Source of the DNA: Roseibium aestuarii
GTDB taxonomy: Bacteria > Pseudomonadota > Alphaproteobacteria > Rhizobiales > Stappiaceae
Reading direction: 5' to 3'
DNA length: 64,000 bases
NCBI RefSeq assembly: GCF_008477545.1
Contig: NZ_VORA01000007.1
Location: 62,001 to 126,000, forward strand
Part shown: piece by piece, positions 23,421 to 32,553 of the stretch
How the letters are laid out: each line of letters starts with the position of its first letter
Position numbering within the stretch: position 1 is the first letter of the stretch
Translations under genes and position numbers: made by a program
Notes under the pieces: model-generated
The model's input: only the letters and a program-made list of their open reading frames with translations
What the model was told of the DNA's origin: nothing
Database searches by the model: none

Positions 23421-23837
23421 TTACTGCGCCCGGCGATAGACGGTCGTGTTGGTGAAGCTGTCGACGTCCACCAGATGCACGGTCTGGGTGATGGTGAGGG
23501 TCCGCCCGTCCTCGGAGAGTTCCCGGTCCGCCTTCATCAGGGTGAGCTGACCCTTGCGGGCCTCGGAGACGAGGTTGCGGTCGCCGACGAAGCGCAGGCT
23601 CATGGCATCGACCAGTCCGCTCTTGCCGAGCTTGGTCTCCGGGCCATCCGGCACGGCGGAGAAGCTGTCGTTGGTCACCTGACCGTCGGCGCTCACCTGG
23701 TTCATGGTGAAGACGGCCATGCCGAAATTGTCCTCGATCTTCAGGGTGGCGCTCTTTGGCGCTTCGCCCTGCTGATATTCGCTGGCCTCGGTGTCGAGGA
23801 TCCAGGTGCCCAGGAAGGGGCCGATCTTGTCGCTCAT
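23421..23837 (-). CDS. Lipocalin-like hypothetical protein
   Basis: A 138-residue cytoplasmic-looking protein with alternating beta-strand pattern: GTWILDTEASEYQQG, SATLKIEDNFGMAVFTM, then DAMSLRFVGDRNLVSEARKG and TLTITQTVHLVDVDSFTN. The GxW-type start and strand order suggest a small lipocalin-like or calycin barrel, ligand unknown. It starts at ATG 23837, just downstream of the bidirectional terminator that separates it from leuB, so it probably has its own promoter. Confidence 0.65.
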   Translation of the reverse strand: MSDKIGPFLGTWILDTEASEYQQGEAPKSATLKIEDNFGMAVFTMNQVSADGQVTNDSFSAVPDGPETKLGKSGLVDAMSLRFVGDRNLVSEARKGQLTLMKADRELSEDGRTLTITQTVHLVDVDSFTNTTVYRRAQ

Positions 23838-23881
23838 GGAGAGATCCCGGCTGTGTGTGGGTTTTGCGGGCCTTATAATGG

Positions 23882-23919
23882 AAAAAGGCTGTCAGAGCGA
23901 AGACCCTGACAGCCTTTTT
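23882..23919. terminator. Bidirectional terminator after leuB
   Basis: A perfect 14-bp stem (23882-23895 with 23906-23919) includes AAAAA on one side and TTTTT on the other, with a 10-base loop. It gives a T-run on both strands. It ends leuB transcription and isolates the lipocalin-like gene. Confidence 0.92.
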
Positions 23920-23954
23920 CAGTTTTCAGCCGACAGTACCGGGCCGGATCGGCC

Positions 23955-25067
23955 TCAGGCGGTCAGCGCATCCAGTTCGGCCAGGATCGCGTCGCCCATT
24001 TCGGCGGTGGAGACGACCTTGTCGCCCTCGGCCGCGATGTCACGGGTGCGCAGGCCCTTGTCGAGGGTGCTGGAGATGGCCTTCTCGACCAGATCCGCTT
24101 CCTCGATCAGCTCGAAGGAATAGCGCAGCGCCATGGCGAAGGAGGCGATCATGGCGATCGGGTTGGCAGCACCCGTGCCGGCGATGTCCGGAGCGGAGCC
24201 GTGGACCGGCTCGTACATGGCCTTGCGGCGGCCGGTCTTGGGATCCGGGGCGCCGAGGGAGGCGGAGGGCAGCATGCCGAGCGAGCCGGTCAGCATGGCG
24301 GCCACGTCGGAGAGCATGTCGCCGAAGAGGTTGTCGGTGACGATGACGTCGAACTGCTTGGGCCAGCGCACGAGCTGCATGCCGCCGGCATCGGCCAGCA
24401 TGTGGTCGAGCTTGACGTCCTGATAGCCGTTCTTGTGGGTCTCGGTCACGACCTGGTTCCAAAGCACGCCAGACTTCATGACGTTGCGCTTTTCCATCGA
24501 GCAGACCTTGTTGCCGCGGGTGCGGGCCAGCTCGAAGGCAACCTTGGAAATGCGCTCGATCTCGTAGGTGTCATAGACCTGGGTGTCGATGCCGCGCTTC
24601 TGGCCGTTGCCCAGGTCGATGATTTCCTTCGGTTCGCCGAAATAGACGCCGCCGGTCAGCTCGCGGACGATGAGGATGTCGAGACCCTCGATCACGTCCG
24701 GCTTGAGGGACGAGGCATCGGCCAGTGCCGGATAGCAGATGGCCGGGCGCAGGTTGGCGAAGAGTTCCATGTCCTTGCGCAGGCGCAGCAGGCCGGCTTC
24801 CGGACGGACTTCATAGGGGACATCATCCCACTTGGGGCCACCCACGGCGCCGAAGATCACCGCATCGGCGGACATGGCCTTGGCCATGTCTTCTTCGGAG
24901 ATGGCGAGCCCATGGGCATCATAGGCAGCGCCGCCCACCAGACCCTCGTCGGTCTCGAAGGTGTCCTTGCCGCGGGCGTTCAGCCAGGCAATGATCTTCT
25001 TCACTTCGACCATGATCTCCGGGCCGATGCCGTCGCCCGGAAGAAGGAGGAGCTTGTGTGTCGCCAT
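23955..25067 (-). CDS. leuB: 3-isopropylmalate dehydrogenase
   Basis: Oxidatively decarboxylates 3-isopropylmalate with NAD in leucine synthesis. It has 370 residues, the normal length. Features: [13 protein letters not shown] near the start, [13 protein letters not shown], the substrate Arg cluster [43 protein letters not shown] and [15 protein letters not shown] 25067 was chosen over the open extension to 25187. leuC and leuD are not in the window. Confidence 0.97.
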   Translation of the reverse strand: MATHKLLLLPGDGIGPEIMVEVKKIIAWLNARGKDTFETDEGLVGGAAYDAHGLAISEEDMAKAMSADAVIFGAVGGPKWDDVPYEVRPEAGLLRLRKDMELFANLRPAICYPALADASSLKPDVIEGLDILIVRELTGGVYFGEPKEIIDLGNGQKRGIDTQVYDTYEIERISKVAFELARTRGNKVCSMEKRNVMKSGVLWNQVVTETHKNGYQDVKLDHMLADAGGMQLVRWPKQFDVIVTDNLFGDMLSDVAAMLTGSLGMLPSASLGAPDPKTGRRKAMYEPVHGSAPDIAGTGAANPIAMIASFAMALRYSFELIEEADLVEKAISSTLDKGLRTRDIAAEGDKVVSTAEMGDAILAELDALTA

Positions 25068-25230
25068 GGGAGTCCGCCCTTGTCTGTTTCTTGAAGACAT
25101 TTCGATGATTTGGGTTACCGCCTTGGCGCAGGTGTGACAAGCGGTCTCCCTGCCGGGCGCAGGGCGAGAGTGTTCAAAAGATTTCAACTGTACCTGCGAG
25201 TACGCTCAACTCTGGCCTCGGGGCAGGATT

Positions 25231-26004
25231 TCAGCCGGCCAGGATGCGCGCCGTGCCCTGCCAGAGCAGGTTGAGGGCGAGCAGGGTCATGACCAGCCGG
25301 AAGCCTTTCCGGAAGGTCTCTTCCCGCATGCGGCCGAGGAGGCGGCTGCCGGCGAGGGTTCCGATGAAGCCGCTGATGATCATCAGAATGATCAGACCGG
25401 CCCAGGGCGCGAAGGCAAAGCCGAGGGCCCCGAAGGCAAGCACCTTGAAGATGTGCATGGTGAGCGCGGTCGCGGCCTGATTGGCGACGAACTGATGCCG
25501 GGTCAGCCCGAGGGTGGCCAGAACACTGCCGCCGATGGGACCTGCAGCTCCGAAGAACATGCTCAGCAGCGTCGAGAGGAACCCGGCGATGCCCATCGCC
25601 TGACGGGCCATGTGACCGAGGCGGGGCGGGCGGCCCCAGATCACCCAGATCACGAAGCAACCGATACCGACCCGCAGCCAGCCATCGGGCAGATTGACCG
25701 CGATGGCTCCGCCCAGGGCAGCCCCCAGGGCCGCGCCGACCGCGAACCACAGCCAGATGACGCGGTCCACATGGCGCCACTGGACCAGGGCTCTACCGGC
25801 ATTGGAGCCGAACTGCACGACGCCGTGGACGGGCACAAGGGCCGCGCCCGGCATGAGATTGGCCATGACCGCGATGAGGGCGATGCCTCCGCCGAGGCCG
25901 ACGGCTGCCGTCAGTGCCGAGGTGACGAAACTGGCGGCGATCAGGAACAGGGAGACGGCGAGGGAGAGCTGGTCGGGCAGGAGCCAGTGAAACAGGTCGG
26001 TCAT
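25231..26004 (-). CDS. TSUP (TauE/SafE) family membrane exporter
   Basis: A 257-residue permease with about eight helices. The paired TSUP repeats show in AAVGLGGGIALIAVMANLMP and in the second-half GAAGPIGGSVLATLGL. Family members move sulfite, sulfoacetate or other small organosulfur anions, but substrate cannot be assigned. ATG 26004 (AAGG 8 bases upstream) was preferred to GTG 26010. leuB lies 163 bases downstream on the same strand without obvious linkage. Confidence 0.88.
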   Translation of the reverse strand: MTDLFHWLLPDQLSLAVSLFLIAASFVTSALTAAVGLGGGIALIAVMANLMPGAALVPVHGVVQFGSNAGRALVQWRHVDRVIWLWFAVGAALGAALGGAIAVNLPDGWLRVGIGCFVIWVIWGRPPRLGHMARQAMGIAGFLSTLLSMFFGAAGPIGGSVLATLGLTRHQFVANQAATALTMHIFKVLAFGALGFAFAPWAGLIILMIISGFIGTLAGSRLLGRMREETFRKGFRLVMTLLALNLLWQGTARILAG

Positions 26005-26091
26005 GGGCACACCTTCGGTCGGGAAGGTCTTATCCTCCCGGCTTCTTCCCCTGACAAGGCTGCCTTTGCGCTTTGCCGTTCGGCGGCGGCG

Positions 26092-27930
26092 TCAGTCCGT
26101 GCGCGAGGGCGCGGTGCTTGCCGGGCTCTGGCCGAAGGTGGTCGTCGCCAGGCCGGCGGGGTCGTCCTTGGCGCGCTGCTTCATCAGGGCGATCTGACGC
26201 CAGAGCAGGTCCTGATCATCGACGGCCAGACCGCGCGGCAGGTGCAGCACGGCGATGGAGCAGCTCAGAAGCGGGAACTGGCGCTCGACGCCCGCCCGGT
26301 CCCGGGACAGGATGAAGCCCGCTTCGCGATGGTTGGGGTCGTAGAAGCTTTCGGCCTGATGGCGGAACTCGGTGCGCAGGACCTGCAGCCGCTCTTCGAT
26401 GCTGGCGAGGTCGCGGGCCTTGAAGCCGATGAAGAAGTCGTCACCGCCGATGTGACCGAGAAAATCCTCGGCGCCCGACAGATGCCGCCGGGCCAGGTCG
26501 GCGAAGAGAAGCAGGGCGCGGTCGCCGGTCTTGAAACCATAGGCATCGTTGAACGGCTTGAAGTGGTCGAAGTCGATGTAGCAGAAACAGCGCTCCGTGT
26601 CAGAACGGGCGGCCTCCTCCAGCACGAAGGCGGTGATGCTGCCATTGCCGGGCAGCTTGGTCAGCGGGTTTTGGTCCTCGGCTTCGCGCATGCGGATCTC
26701 GTTGGCGATCTTCAGCAGGGAGCTGGTGGTCAGGAACCCGAAATACTTGCCGTTGCGGGTGATGATCACGCCGCCGGTCTGCTCGTCCTCGTTGGCGATC
26801 AGGCCGATGAGCTGGTCCAGCTTGGAGTGAAGATCGGCGATGGGGCAGCGGTGCAGGAAGCTCTTCACCCGGTTGTCCACGGCCCGATTGCGCAGGAGAT
26901 CCTGGCCGAAGGGCATGTAGATCAGGTCCTTGATGTCGGCTTCCTTGATGAGCCCGCGCGGCTCGTCGGCCTCGTTGATCACCGGAATGAAGGGATAGGC
27001 CCGGCCGGCGCGCAGCATGGCCAGAACCTCGTCCATGCGGGCGGTGTCGCGCAGGGCGACCAGCGGCTTGATCTCCCGCTTCAGCAGGTTCTCGTGGCCT
27101 TTCGACCCGGCTTCGGTGCGGGCGGAAATGTTGATCGCCTGGGGGTAGCGGTCGAGGATCTCGTCCGTCCGGGTCGTGGGGTGGGAGATGAGATAGCCCT
27201 GCATGAGGTCGCAGCCGATTTCCCGGCAGGTGTTGAATTCGGCCCGGGTTTCCACGCCTTCGGCAACGACCCGCATGCCGAGCACATGGGCGAGTTCGAC
27301 CATCGAGGACGCGAGCAGGCGCTTGCGGGCATCGCTGTGGATCGACTGGACGAAGAAGCGGTCGATCTTGATGATCTCGGGCTCGAAGTCATAGAGGCTC
27401 TTGAGCTGGGAAAAGCCCTTGCCGAAATCGTCGATGGCGATGGAGAAGTCCTGCTGGCGCGCCTCCCTGATGAAGGTCCGGATGCGTTCCGGCGACGACA
27501 GGTCGCGCGCCTCGGAGAGCTCGAGGCAGATGCTGGCGGCGGAGAGGCCATATTCCCGCAACAGGGCGGCGGTGCGGGCCGTGAGGTCGCTGTCGGTTTC
27601 GAAGAGGCGCGGGTCGACGTTCAGGAACAGGCGGGTCGTTCGCGGCAGGCGGGCGTGGGTGACCTTGGCAATGGCCTTGCGGCGCAGGATCAGCTCCAGC
27701 TCGACCAGGCAGTTCAGCTCGTAGGCCTTGTCGAAGACCTGGGCCGGGGTGGTGCAGTCCAGCTGCTCCACATTCCGCAGCAGGGCCTCCAGCCCGTAGA
27801 GATCTCCGGTGTGGCAGTCGACGATCGGCTGCAGTGCATAGTCGAGCACCGAGGCAGCGTTCGACAGGAACTGCTGGGGGTTGATCGTGAAGCGGAAGGT
27901 CGCCGGATGGACGGGCTGGTGGTGGGTCAT
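26092..27930 (-). CDS. EAL-CBS-GGDEF cyclic-di-GMP signalling protein
   Basis: A 612-residue cytoplasmic protein with the phosphodiesterase domain first. EAL (about 25-245) keeps the catalytic set: EALLR at 48-52, the Asn of FLNVDP, the Glu of LELSE, DDFGKG, the Lys of IIKIDRF, AEGVE and QGYLISHP, so it is likely an active hydrolase. A pair of CBS domains fills about 255-400 (PFIPVINEADEPRGLI, GVIITRNGKYFGFLT) and may sense adenine nucleotides. The C-terminal GGDEF domain (about 420-580) has GGDDF at about 494, and the RxxD inhibitory site is replaced (GAED). ATG 27930 follows AGGA by 4 bases. Confidence 0.93.
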   Translation of the reverse strand: MTHHQPVHPATFRFTINPQQFLSNAASVLDYALQPIVDCHTGDLYGLEALLRNVEQLDCTTPAQVFDKAYELNCLVELELILRRKAIAKVTHARLPRTTRLFLNVDPRLFETDSDLTARTAALLREYGLSAASICLELSEARDLSSPERIRTFIREARQQDFSIAIDDFGKGFSQLKSLYDFEPEIIKIDRFFVQSIHSDARKRLLASSMVELAHVLGMRVVAEGVETRAEFNTCREIGCDLMQGYLISHPTTRTDEILDRYPQAINISARTEAGSKGHENLLKREIKPLVALRDTARMDEVLAMLRAGRAYPFIPVINEADEPRGLIKEADIKDLIYMPFGQDLLRNRAVDNRVKSFLHRCPIADLHSKLDQLIGLIANEDEQTGGVIITRNGKYFGFLTTSSLLKIANEIRMREAEDQNPLTKLPGNGSITAFVLEEAARSDTERCFCYIDFDHFKPFNDAYGFKTGDRALLLFADLARRHLSGAEDFLGHIGGDDFFIGFKARDLASIEERLQVLRTEFRHQAESFYDPNHREAGFILSRDRAGVERQFPLLSCSIAVLHLPRGLAVDDQDLLWRQIALMKQRAKDDPAGLATTTFGQSPASTAPSRTD

Positions 27931-28047
27931 GGTGTCCTGGTCTCGCGCGGAGAAAATGAACTTCGCGGCAGAGCCTAGGGCAGGTCGACATGACATTTAT
28001 TACAGTGAGGTGCCTAATCAATCCTCAAGGTAAGCAAAGACTTAAGG

Positions 28048-28083
28048 CCCCTGCAGCGGGCTGTCGGTGGCCCGTCGCAGGGG
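28048..28083 (-). terminator. Terminator of the M20 amidohydrolase gene
   Basis: A 14-pair stem with one mismatch (28048-28061 with 28070-28083) and an 8-base loop lies 24 bases past the stop on the minus strand. The tail (CCTTAAGTCTTT) is only partly T-rich. Confidence 0.5.
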
Positions 28084-28106
28084 AGATTTCCGGCCGTTTT
28101 CCGGTC

Positions 28107-29279
28107 TCAGGCCGCCGGGTTCAGCGCCCGTTCGACAAGGCGGATCCAGTAAGAGCTTCCGTAGAGGATGGCGTCGTCGTTGAAGTCGTAGAGCGGATGA
28201 TGCAGGCCCGCGCTGTCGCCGTTGCCGGTATAGATGAAGGCGCCCGGACGTTCTTCGAGCATGTAGGCGAAGTCTTCGCCGCCCATCATCGGCGGCTGAT
28301 CCCGGTTGACCATGCCGGGACCTGCGATCTCCTCGGCCACATCTGCGGCGAAGGCGGTCTGTTCCTCGTGGTTGACGACGACCGGATAGCCTTCGATGAA
28401 GTCGATCTCGGCGACGGCGCCATGGGCGGCGGCGATGTTTTCGACCAGCGAGAGGAAGCGTTCCTTAGCCAGCTTTCGAACCTGTCCGTCGAGGGTGCGG
28501 ATGGTTCCGGCAAGGGTCGCTTCCTGCGGAATGACGTTGCTGGCATCGCCGGCGCGGAAAATCGTCACCGAAACGACGAGCGATTTTAACGGATCGGCGT
28601 TGCGGCTGGCGATGGACTGCAGTCCGGCGACGATCTGGGAGCCGGTGACAATGGGGTCGATCGTGTCGTGCGGACGGGCGGCGTGGCCGCCGCGGCCCTT
28701 GATCTTGATCTCGAATTCGTCGGTGGCGGCCATCATCGCACCCGGGCGCAGGGCGAACTGGCCAACCGGCATGCCGGGATAATTGTGCATGCCATAGACC
28801 TCGTCGATGGCCCAGCGGGTCATCAGGCCGTCGTCGATCATGGCCTTGGCGCCGGCGCCGCCCTCTTCGGCCGGCTGGAAGATGACAACCACGGTGCCGT
28901 CGAAGTTGCGGGTCTCTGCGAGATACTTGGCGGCACCCAGCAGCATGGCCGTGTGGCCGTCATGGCCGCAGGCGTGCATCTTGCCCTCCACCTTCGAGGC
29001 ATAGGGCTTGCCGGTGATTTCCTTGATCGGCAGGGCGTCCATGTCGGCGCGCAGGCCCATGACGCGGCCGGTGCCGCCATTGCGGCCGCGGATCACGCCG
29101 ACAACGCCGGTGCGCCCGATGCCTGTCACCACCTCATCCAGCCCGAAGCTCTCGAGAAGTTCGGCCACCTTCTGCCCGGTGCGCACGGTCTCGTAGAGGA
29201 TCTCGGGATTTTCGTGGAAGTCCCGGCGCCATGCGGTGATTTCCTCATGCATGTCGGCGAGGCGGTTGACGATGGGCAT
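28107..29279 (-). CDS. M20 family amidohydrolase (hippurate hydrolase-like)
   Basis: A 390-residue zinc peptidase-family hydrolase that removes acyl groups from N-acyl amino acids; the exact substrate is unknown. The metal ligands are in HACGHDGHTAMLLG (about residues 97-110) and in the EEGGAGA stretch with the catalytic Glu. GRGGHAARPHDTIDP belongs to the dimerisation lid domain, and GGEDFAYML is near the end. ATG 29279 has AGGGAG 7 bases upstream, which excludes the longer start at 29312. It is monocistronic by spacing. Confidence 0.93.
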   Translation of the reverse strand: MPIVNRLADMHEEITAWRRDFHENPEILYETVRTGQKVAELLESFGLDEVVTGIGRTGVVGVIRGRNGGTGRVMGLRADMDALPIKEITGKPYASKVEGKMHACGHDGHTAMLLGAAKYLAETRNFDGTVVVIFQPAEEGGAGAKAMIDDGLMTRWAIDEVYGMHNYPGMPVGQFALRPGAMMAATDEFEIKIKGRGGHAARPHDTIDPIVTGSQIVAGLQSIASRNADPLKSLVVSVTIFRAGDASNVIPQEATLAGTIRTLDGQVRKLAKERFLSLVENIAAAHGAVAEIDFIEGYPVVVNHEEQTAFAADVAEEIAGPGMVNRDQPPMMGGEDFAYMLEERPGAFIYTGNGDSAGLHHPLYDFNDDAILYGSSYWIRLVERALNPAA

Positions 29280-29389
29280 GTGATGCTCCCTGGGAGGAAT
29301 GGGTCGCCGCATGCTATCGCAAGTGCAGCAAAGGGGAAGGGGTCACGCGCCGAGATGGTGCGGTGCGTGAGGATCGGCAAGGGGCCGGG

Positions 29390-30067
29390 TCAGGTCTTGG
29401 GGGCAGCGGATGGCGGCAGCAGCCGGTAGACGCTGGTGCGCTTGATCTCCGCATCCTCCAGATTGGCGATGACCTGGATGTCGTAGGTCGCCAGATGCTC
29501 CAGCCGGACGCGGGGCAGATAGCTGCGCCCCGGATCCCCCACATAGACGGCGATGCCGGCGGCAAGCGCCCGGTCGGCAAAGGCCAGCATCTTTCCCGCC
29601 ATGGGTTTTTCATAGAAGACGTCGCCGCAAAAGAGCACCCTTTCCTCCGGCGCCGGGCCGTCGGTGATGTCCCGGGTCTCGATGGTCAGCTCCACGCCGT
29701 TCAGCTCGGCGTTGGCGCGGGCGGCATGGGCGGCGAATGCGTCGATGTCTACCGATCGGCAGACGCTGGCACCGGACTTCATGGCGGCGATGCCGACCAG
29801 CCCGGAGCCGCTCGCCAGATCGAGCACCGAGCGCCCTTGCACCAGATCCGGGTGGTCGAGAATGTAGCGGGCGAGGGCCTGACCGCCGGCCCAGGCAAAG
29901 GCCCAGAAGGGAGGCGGCAATCCCAGCGCCTCCAGCTCTTCCTCGGTCTTCTGCCAGAGGTCCATGGCCTCATCCGCCACGTGCAGGCGGATCTCCGGCG
30001 CATGGGGCACCGGCCGGACGGCGGTTTCCGCCCGGATGAAGGCCATGGGATCGCGGAATGCAGTCAT
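29390..30067 (-). CDS. SAM-dependent methyltransferase, ETF-beta lysine methyltransferase type
   Basis: A 225-residue class I methyltransferase. Motif I is LDLASGSGLVGIAA (about residues 81-94). The GDVFYEKPMA segment carries the D-V-F-Y-E active-site wording seen in the METTL20/ETFB lysine methyltransferase group, members of which in Agrobacterium modify the electron-transfer flavoprotein beta subunit. The Trp-rich PPFWAFAWAGGQALARY is also typical. The substrate is inferred by family. It follows the EVE gene by 40 bases on the same strand. Confidence 0.85.
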   Translation of the reverse strand: MTAFRDPMAFIRAETAVRPVPHAPEIRLHVADEAMDLWQKTEEELEALGLPPPFWAFAWAGGQALARYILDHPDLVQGRSVLDLASGSGLVGIAAMKSGASVCRSVDIDAFAAHAARANAELNGVELTIETRDITDGPAPEERVLFCGDVFYEKPMAGKMLAFADRALAAGIAVYVGDPGRSYLPRVRLEHLATYDIQVIANLEDAEIKRTSVYRLLPPSAAPKT

Positions 30068-30107
30068 CGCGCCTCCTTGGGCGGGGCCGCCTCGGCCGGT
30101 GAGCGGC

Positions 30108-30533
30108 TCAGGCCGGTTCGGAGAGACCGCCCATTTCGCACACCACCGCCCATTCCTCTGCCGTGACCGGCTGGACCGAGAGGCGCATGCTGGTGACGAG
30201 AGACATGTTTTCCAGACGCGGCTCGGCCTTGACCTGCGCCAGGGTCACCGGCTTCGGCATGTCGCGCACAGCGCGGAAGTCCACGCATTCCCAGCGCGGG
30301 TCGTCGCTCTTGGGGTCCGGGTGAATGCCGCTGCAGACCTCGACGACCCCGACCACTTCCTTGCCGATGTTGGAGTGGTAGAAGAAGGCCTTGTCGCCGA
30401 TTTCCATGGCGCGCATGTTGTTGCGGGCCTGATAGTTGCGGATGCCGTCCCAGGGTTCGCCCTCGGCGCCCTTGGCCTTCTGCTGCTCCCAGGACCACTT
30501 GTCCGGCTCGGACTTGATCAGCCAGTAACGCAC
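30108..30533 (-). CDS. EVE domain protein
   Basis: A 141-residue PUA-like EVE domain. It starts RYWLIKSEPDKWSWEQ and has WDGIRNYQARNNMR, GDKAFFYHSN, GVVEV and the final helix after TAEEWAVVCEMGG. EVE proteins are thought to bind modified bases in DNA or RNA. The start is GTG 30533, one base after the yciI stop, so translation is coupled. yciI-EVE pairing after gpsA and tsaD is a common order in related bacteria. Confidence 0.93.
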   Translation of the reverse strand: MRYWLIKSEPDKWSWEQQKAKGAEGEPWDGIRNYQARNNMRAMEIGDKAFFYHSNIGKEVVGVVEVCSGIHPDPKSDDPRWECVDFRAVRDMPKPVTLAQVKAEPRLENMSLVTSMRLSVQPVTAEEWAVVCEMGGLSEPA

Positions 30534-30534
30534 G

Positions 30535-30825
30535 TCAGTTGGCCTCCGGGTTCTTCACGGCCCAGTTCCACGGGCGGATGTCGACGGAGGCAAACAGCCC
30601 GGCCACGGCATAGGGATCCTGCGCGGCAATGGCCTCGATGGCGCTGCGGTCGTCCGCCTCGATGACGACGAGCGAGCCGCTCATGTTGCCCTCGGCGTCC
30701 AGGAAGGGGCCGGCGGCCTTGAGCTTGTCGCCCAGGCCCTTGAGGAATTCGATATGGGCGGGACGGTTGTCCAGCCGGACCTGGAGCGCGCCGGGCTTGT
30801 CGGTGCAGATCAGGGCGAAGAGCAT
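30535..30825 (-). CDS. YciI family protein
   Basis: A 96-residue ferredoxin-like alpha+beta protein with the family pattern: FALICTDKPGALQVRLDNRPAHIEFL, a His and an Asp placed as in the putative active site (SLVVIEADDRSAIEAIAAQDPY), and the end VDIRPWNWAVKNPE. Function is unknown, possibly a small enzyme. AAGGA lies 6 bases before ATG 30825. It is 91 bases after gpsA and one base before the EVE gene. Confidence 0.92.
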   Translation of the reverse strand: MLFALICTDKPGALQVRLDNRPAHIEFLKGLGDKLKAAGPFLDAEGNMSGSLVVIEADDRSAIEAIAAQDPYAVAGLFASVDIRPWNWAVKNPEAN

Positions 30826-30916
30826 GTGCTGTCCTTCTCGTCTTTCGTCTCGTGGCGAGGATCGCGCGGGATCCTGCTCTGATTTTTGGGACCTGCCAAG
30901 GGCATTCCTTGCAGGA

Positions 30917-31957
30917 TCAGGGGTTTGTCATTTCCGATTTCAGCGGACGGGTCATCAGTTCGCTCACCGCTTCCCGGATCGGCAGATCTTCCTCGACCAT
31001 GCGCGAGACGATCTGGCAGATCGGCAGGTCCACTCCGAGGCGCGCGCCGAGGGTGACGGCAATGCGCGCCGTGTGAGCGCCTTCGGCCAGCTTGCCGCCT
31101 GCGGCCTTCAGGTCCGAGGCGAACCTTCCCTGACCCAGTTCCAGGCCGAAGGAGAAGTTGCGCGACTGGGTCGAGGAGCAGGTGAGGATCAGGTCGCCGA
31201 GGCCGGAGAGGCCGGTCAGCGTTTCCTGCCTTGCGCCAAGTGCCTGGGCCAGACGGGTCAGTTCGGCGAAGCCACGGGCGGTCAGCGCTGCCTGGGCGCT
31301 GGCCCCCAGCTTGCGTCCGACGACGGCCCCGCAGGCAATGGCCAGCACGTTTTTCAGCGCGCCGCCGATCTGGGCGCCGGTCACATCCGTCGAGGCATAG
31401 GGGCGGAAGGCGGGGGAGGCGAGGGCCTCGCACAGGGCGCGGGCCGTGTCCGCCGTCTGGGCGGCGATGGTGACCGCCGTGGGCAGGCCTCGCGCCACAT
31501 CATCGGCAAAGCTCGGGCCGGAGAGCACGGCAGCTTCCGCGCCGCGGGTTTCTTCGCGCACAATGTCCGAGAGCATTTGACCTGTGCCGCGCTCGATGCC
31601 CTTGGCGCAGAGAACGACCGGGCCGCGCCACTCGCCCAGACGGCCGAGCTCGCGCAGCAGGTCGCGGGTGGTCTGGGCCGGGGTCACCAGAAGCAGGGCA
31701 TCGGCGGTCAGGCAGTCGGCCAGATGGTCGGTGACCGTCAGGTCCTCATCGAAGGTGATGCCCGGAAGATAGCGGCTGTTCTGGCGCCTCGCGCGCATTT
31801 CGGCCACCAGACCGGCGTCGCGTGCCCAGAGCGTGACATCCCTTCCGGCACGGGCTGCCGTCAGCGCCAGTGCCGTGCCCCATGCACCGCCACCGATGAC
31901 GGCGATATTCTGGAAAGACGCGGCCGGGGCTGGGGCCGGAGCCGGGGATTGGGTCAC
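30917..31957 (-). CDS. gpsA: Glycerol-3-phosphate dehydrogenase [NAD(P)+]
   Basis: Reduces dihydroxyacetone phosphate to sn-glycerol 3-phosphate for phospholipid synthesis. A 346-residue protein: Rossmann motif VIGGGAWGTALAL (about residues 18-30), CAKGIERGTGQM, the catalytic Lys in GALKNVLAIACG, and LGDLILTCSS. The frame runs to 32122, but AAGGAG 6 bases before GTG 31957 and the position of the Rossmann motif fix the start. The first 17 residues are a Pro/Ala-rich tail. Confidence 0.96.
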   Translation of the reverse strand: MTQSPAPAPAPAASFQNIAVIGGGAWGTALALTAARAGRDVTLWARDAGLVAEMRARRQNSRYLPGITFDEDLTVTDHLADCLTADALLLVTPAQTTRDLLRELGRLGEWRGPVVLCAKGIERGTGQMLSDIVREETRGAEAAVLSGPSFADDVARGLPTAVTIAAQTADTARALCEALASPAFRPYASTDVTGAQIGGALKNVLAIACGAVVGRKLGASAQAALTARGFAELTRLAQALGARQETLTGLSGLGDLILTCSSTQSRNFSFGLELGQGRFASDLKAAGGKLAEGAHTARIAVTLGARLGVDLPICQIVSRMVEEDLPIREAVSELMTRPLKSEMTNP

Positions 31958-31968
31958 GCAGGTCTCCT

Positions 31969-32451
31969 TCAGAAGCGGCGGCGCAGGGCGTCGAGCGGTT
32001 CGCCGAAGCCGGCAAAGAAGGCGCTCGGGTCCATGGCGGTCTTGCCGAAAAGATCGATCCAATGCAAGCGGAAGCGGATGGGCGGTCCACCGTTGCTGGG
32101 CGTCATCTCGAAGTGTTCCCATTCCTCCGCCGGGGCGGTGGATATGCGCACATGATAATGCTTGCGCAGGTGCCGCCCCTTCAGGGGGCGATCCGGGGGC
32201 GGGATCACCAGCCCGTCGCGCACCAGCGTTTCGAAGGGCAGGTCCTGATCGGCAAAGTGATCGAAGGCGGCATCGAGGTCGAGGCCGGTTTCCTCGGCGA
32301 ATTCGCGCCGGGCGCCGATGAGATGGCTCTCGCCCGGATCCAGGGTTCCGCCGGGAACCTGCAGGCCCAGTTGCGGCGTGTCGGGCTCGTCGAACACGAG
32401 CAGCTTGGTGCCGCAGGTCAGGTAGACATAGGCCTTGTGATGGATCTTCAT
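31969..32451 (-). CDS. NUDIX hydrolase
   Basis: A 160-residue pyrophosphohydrolase. The NUDIX box is complete: G-x5-E-x7-REFAEETGL, beginning GGTLDPGE at about residue 40. The substrate is unknown; PPDRPLKGRHLRKHYHVRI and a C-terminal Phe-rich helix follow. ATG 32451 was chosen because it gives MKIHHKAYVYLT right before the first strand. It sits between tsaD and gpsA and is separated by 11 bases from the gpsA start. Confidence 0.9.
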   Translation of the reverse strand: MKIHHKAYVYLTCGTKLLVFDEPDTPQLGLQVPGGTLDPGESHLIGARREFAEETGLDLDAAFDHFADQDLPFETLVRDGLVIPPPDRPLKGRHLRKHYHVRISTAPAEEWEHFEMTPSNGGPPIRFRLHWIDLFGKTAMDPSAFFAGFGEPLDALRRRF

Positions 32452-32553
32452 GAAAAGCGACGGTCCGAAAGGAATGGGGAAGAAAGCTGTTCTTCCTGTC
32501 CTAGCAAGTTCGCGCCGCAGGTGAAAGCACATGGCACGCCGGCCGCTTGCCGA

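Noticed and set aside
25453-27978. An 841-residue plus-strand open frame
   Set aside because: It is antisense to the TSUP and EAL-CBS-GGDEF genes and has no domain or ribosome binding site.
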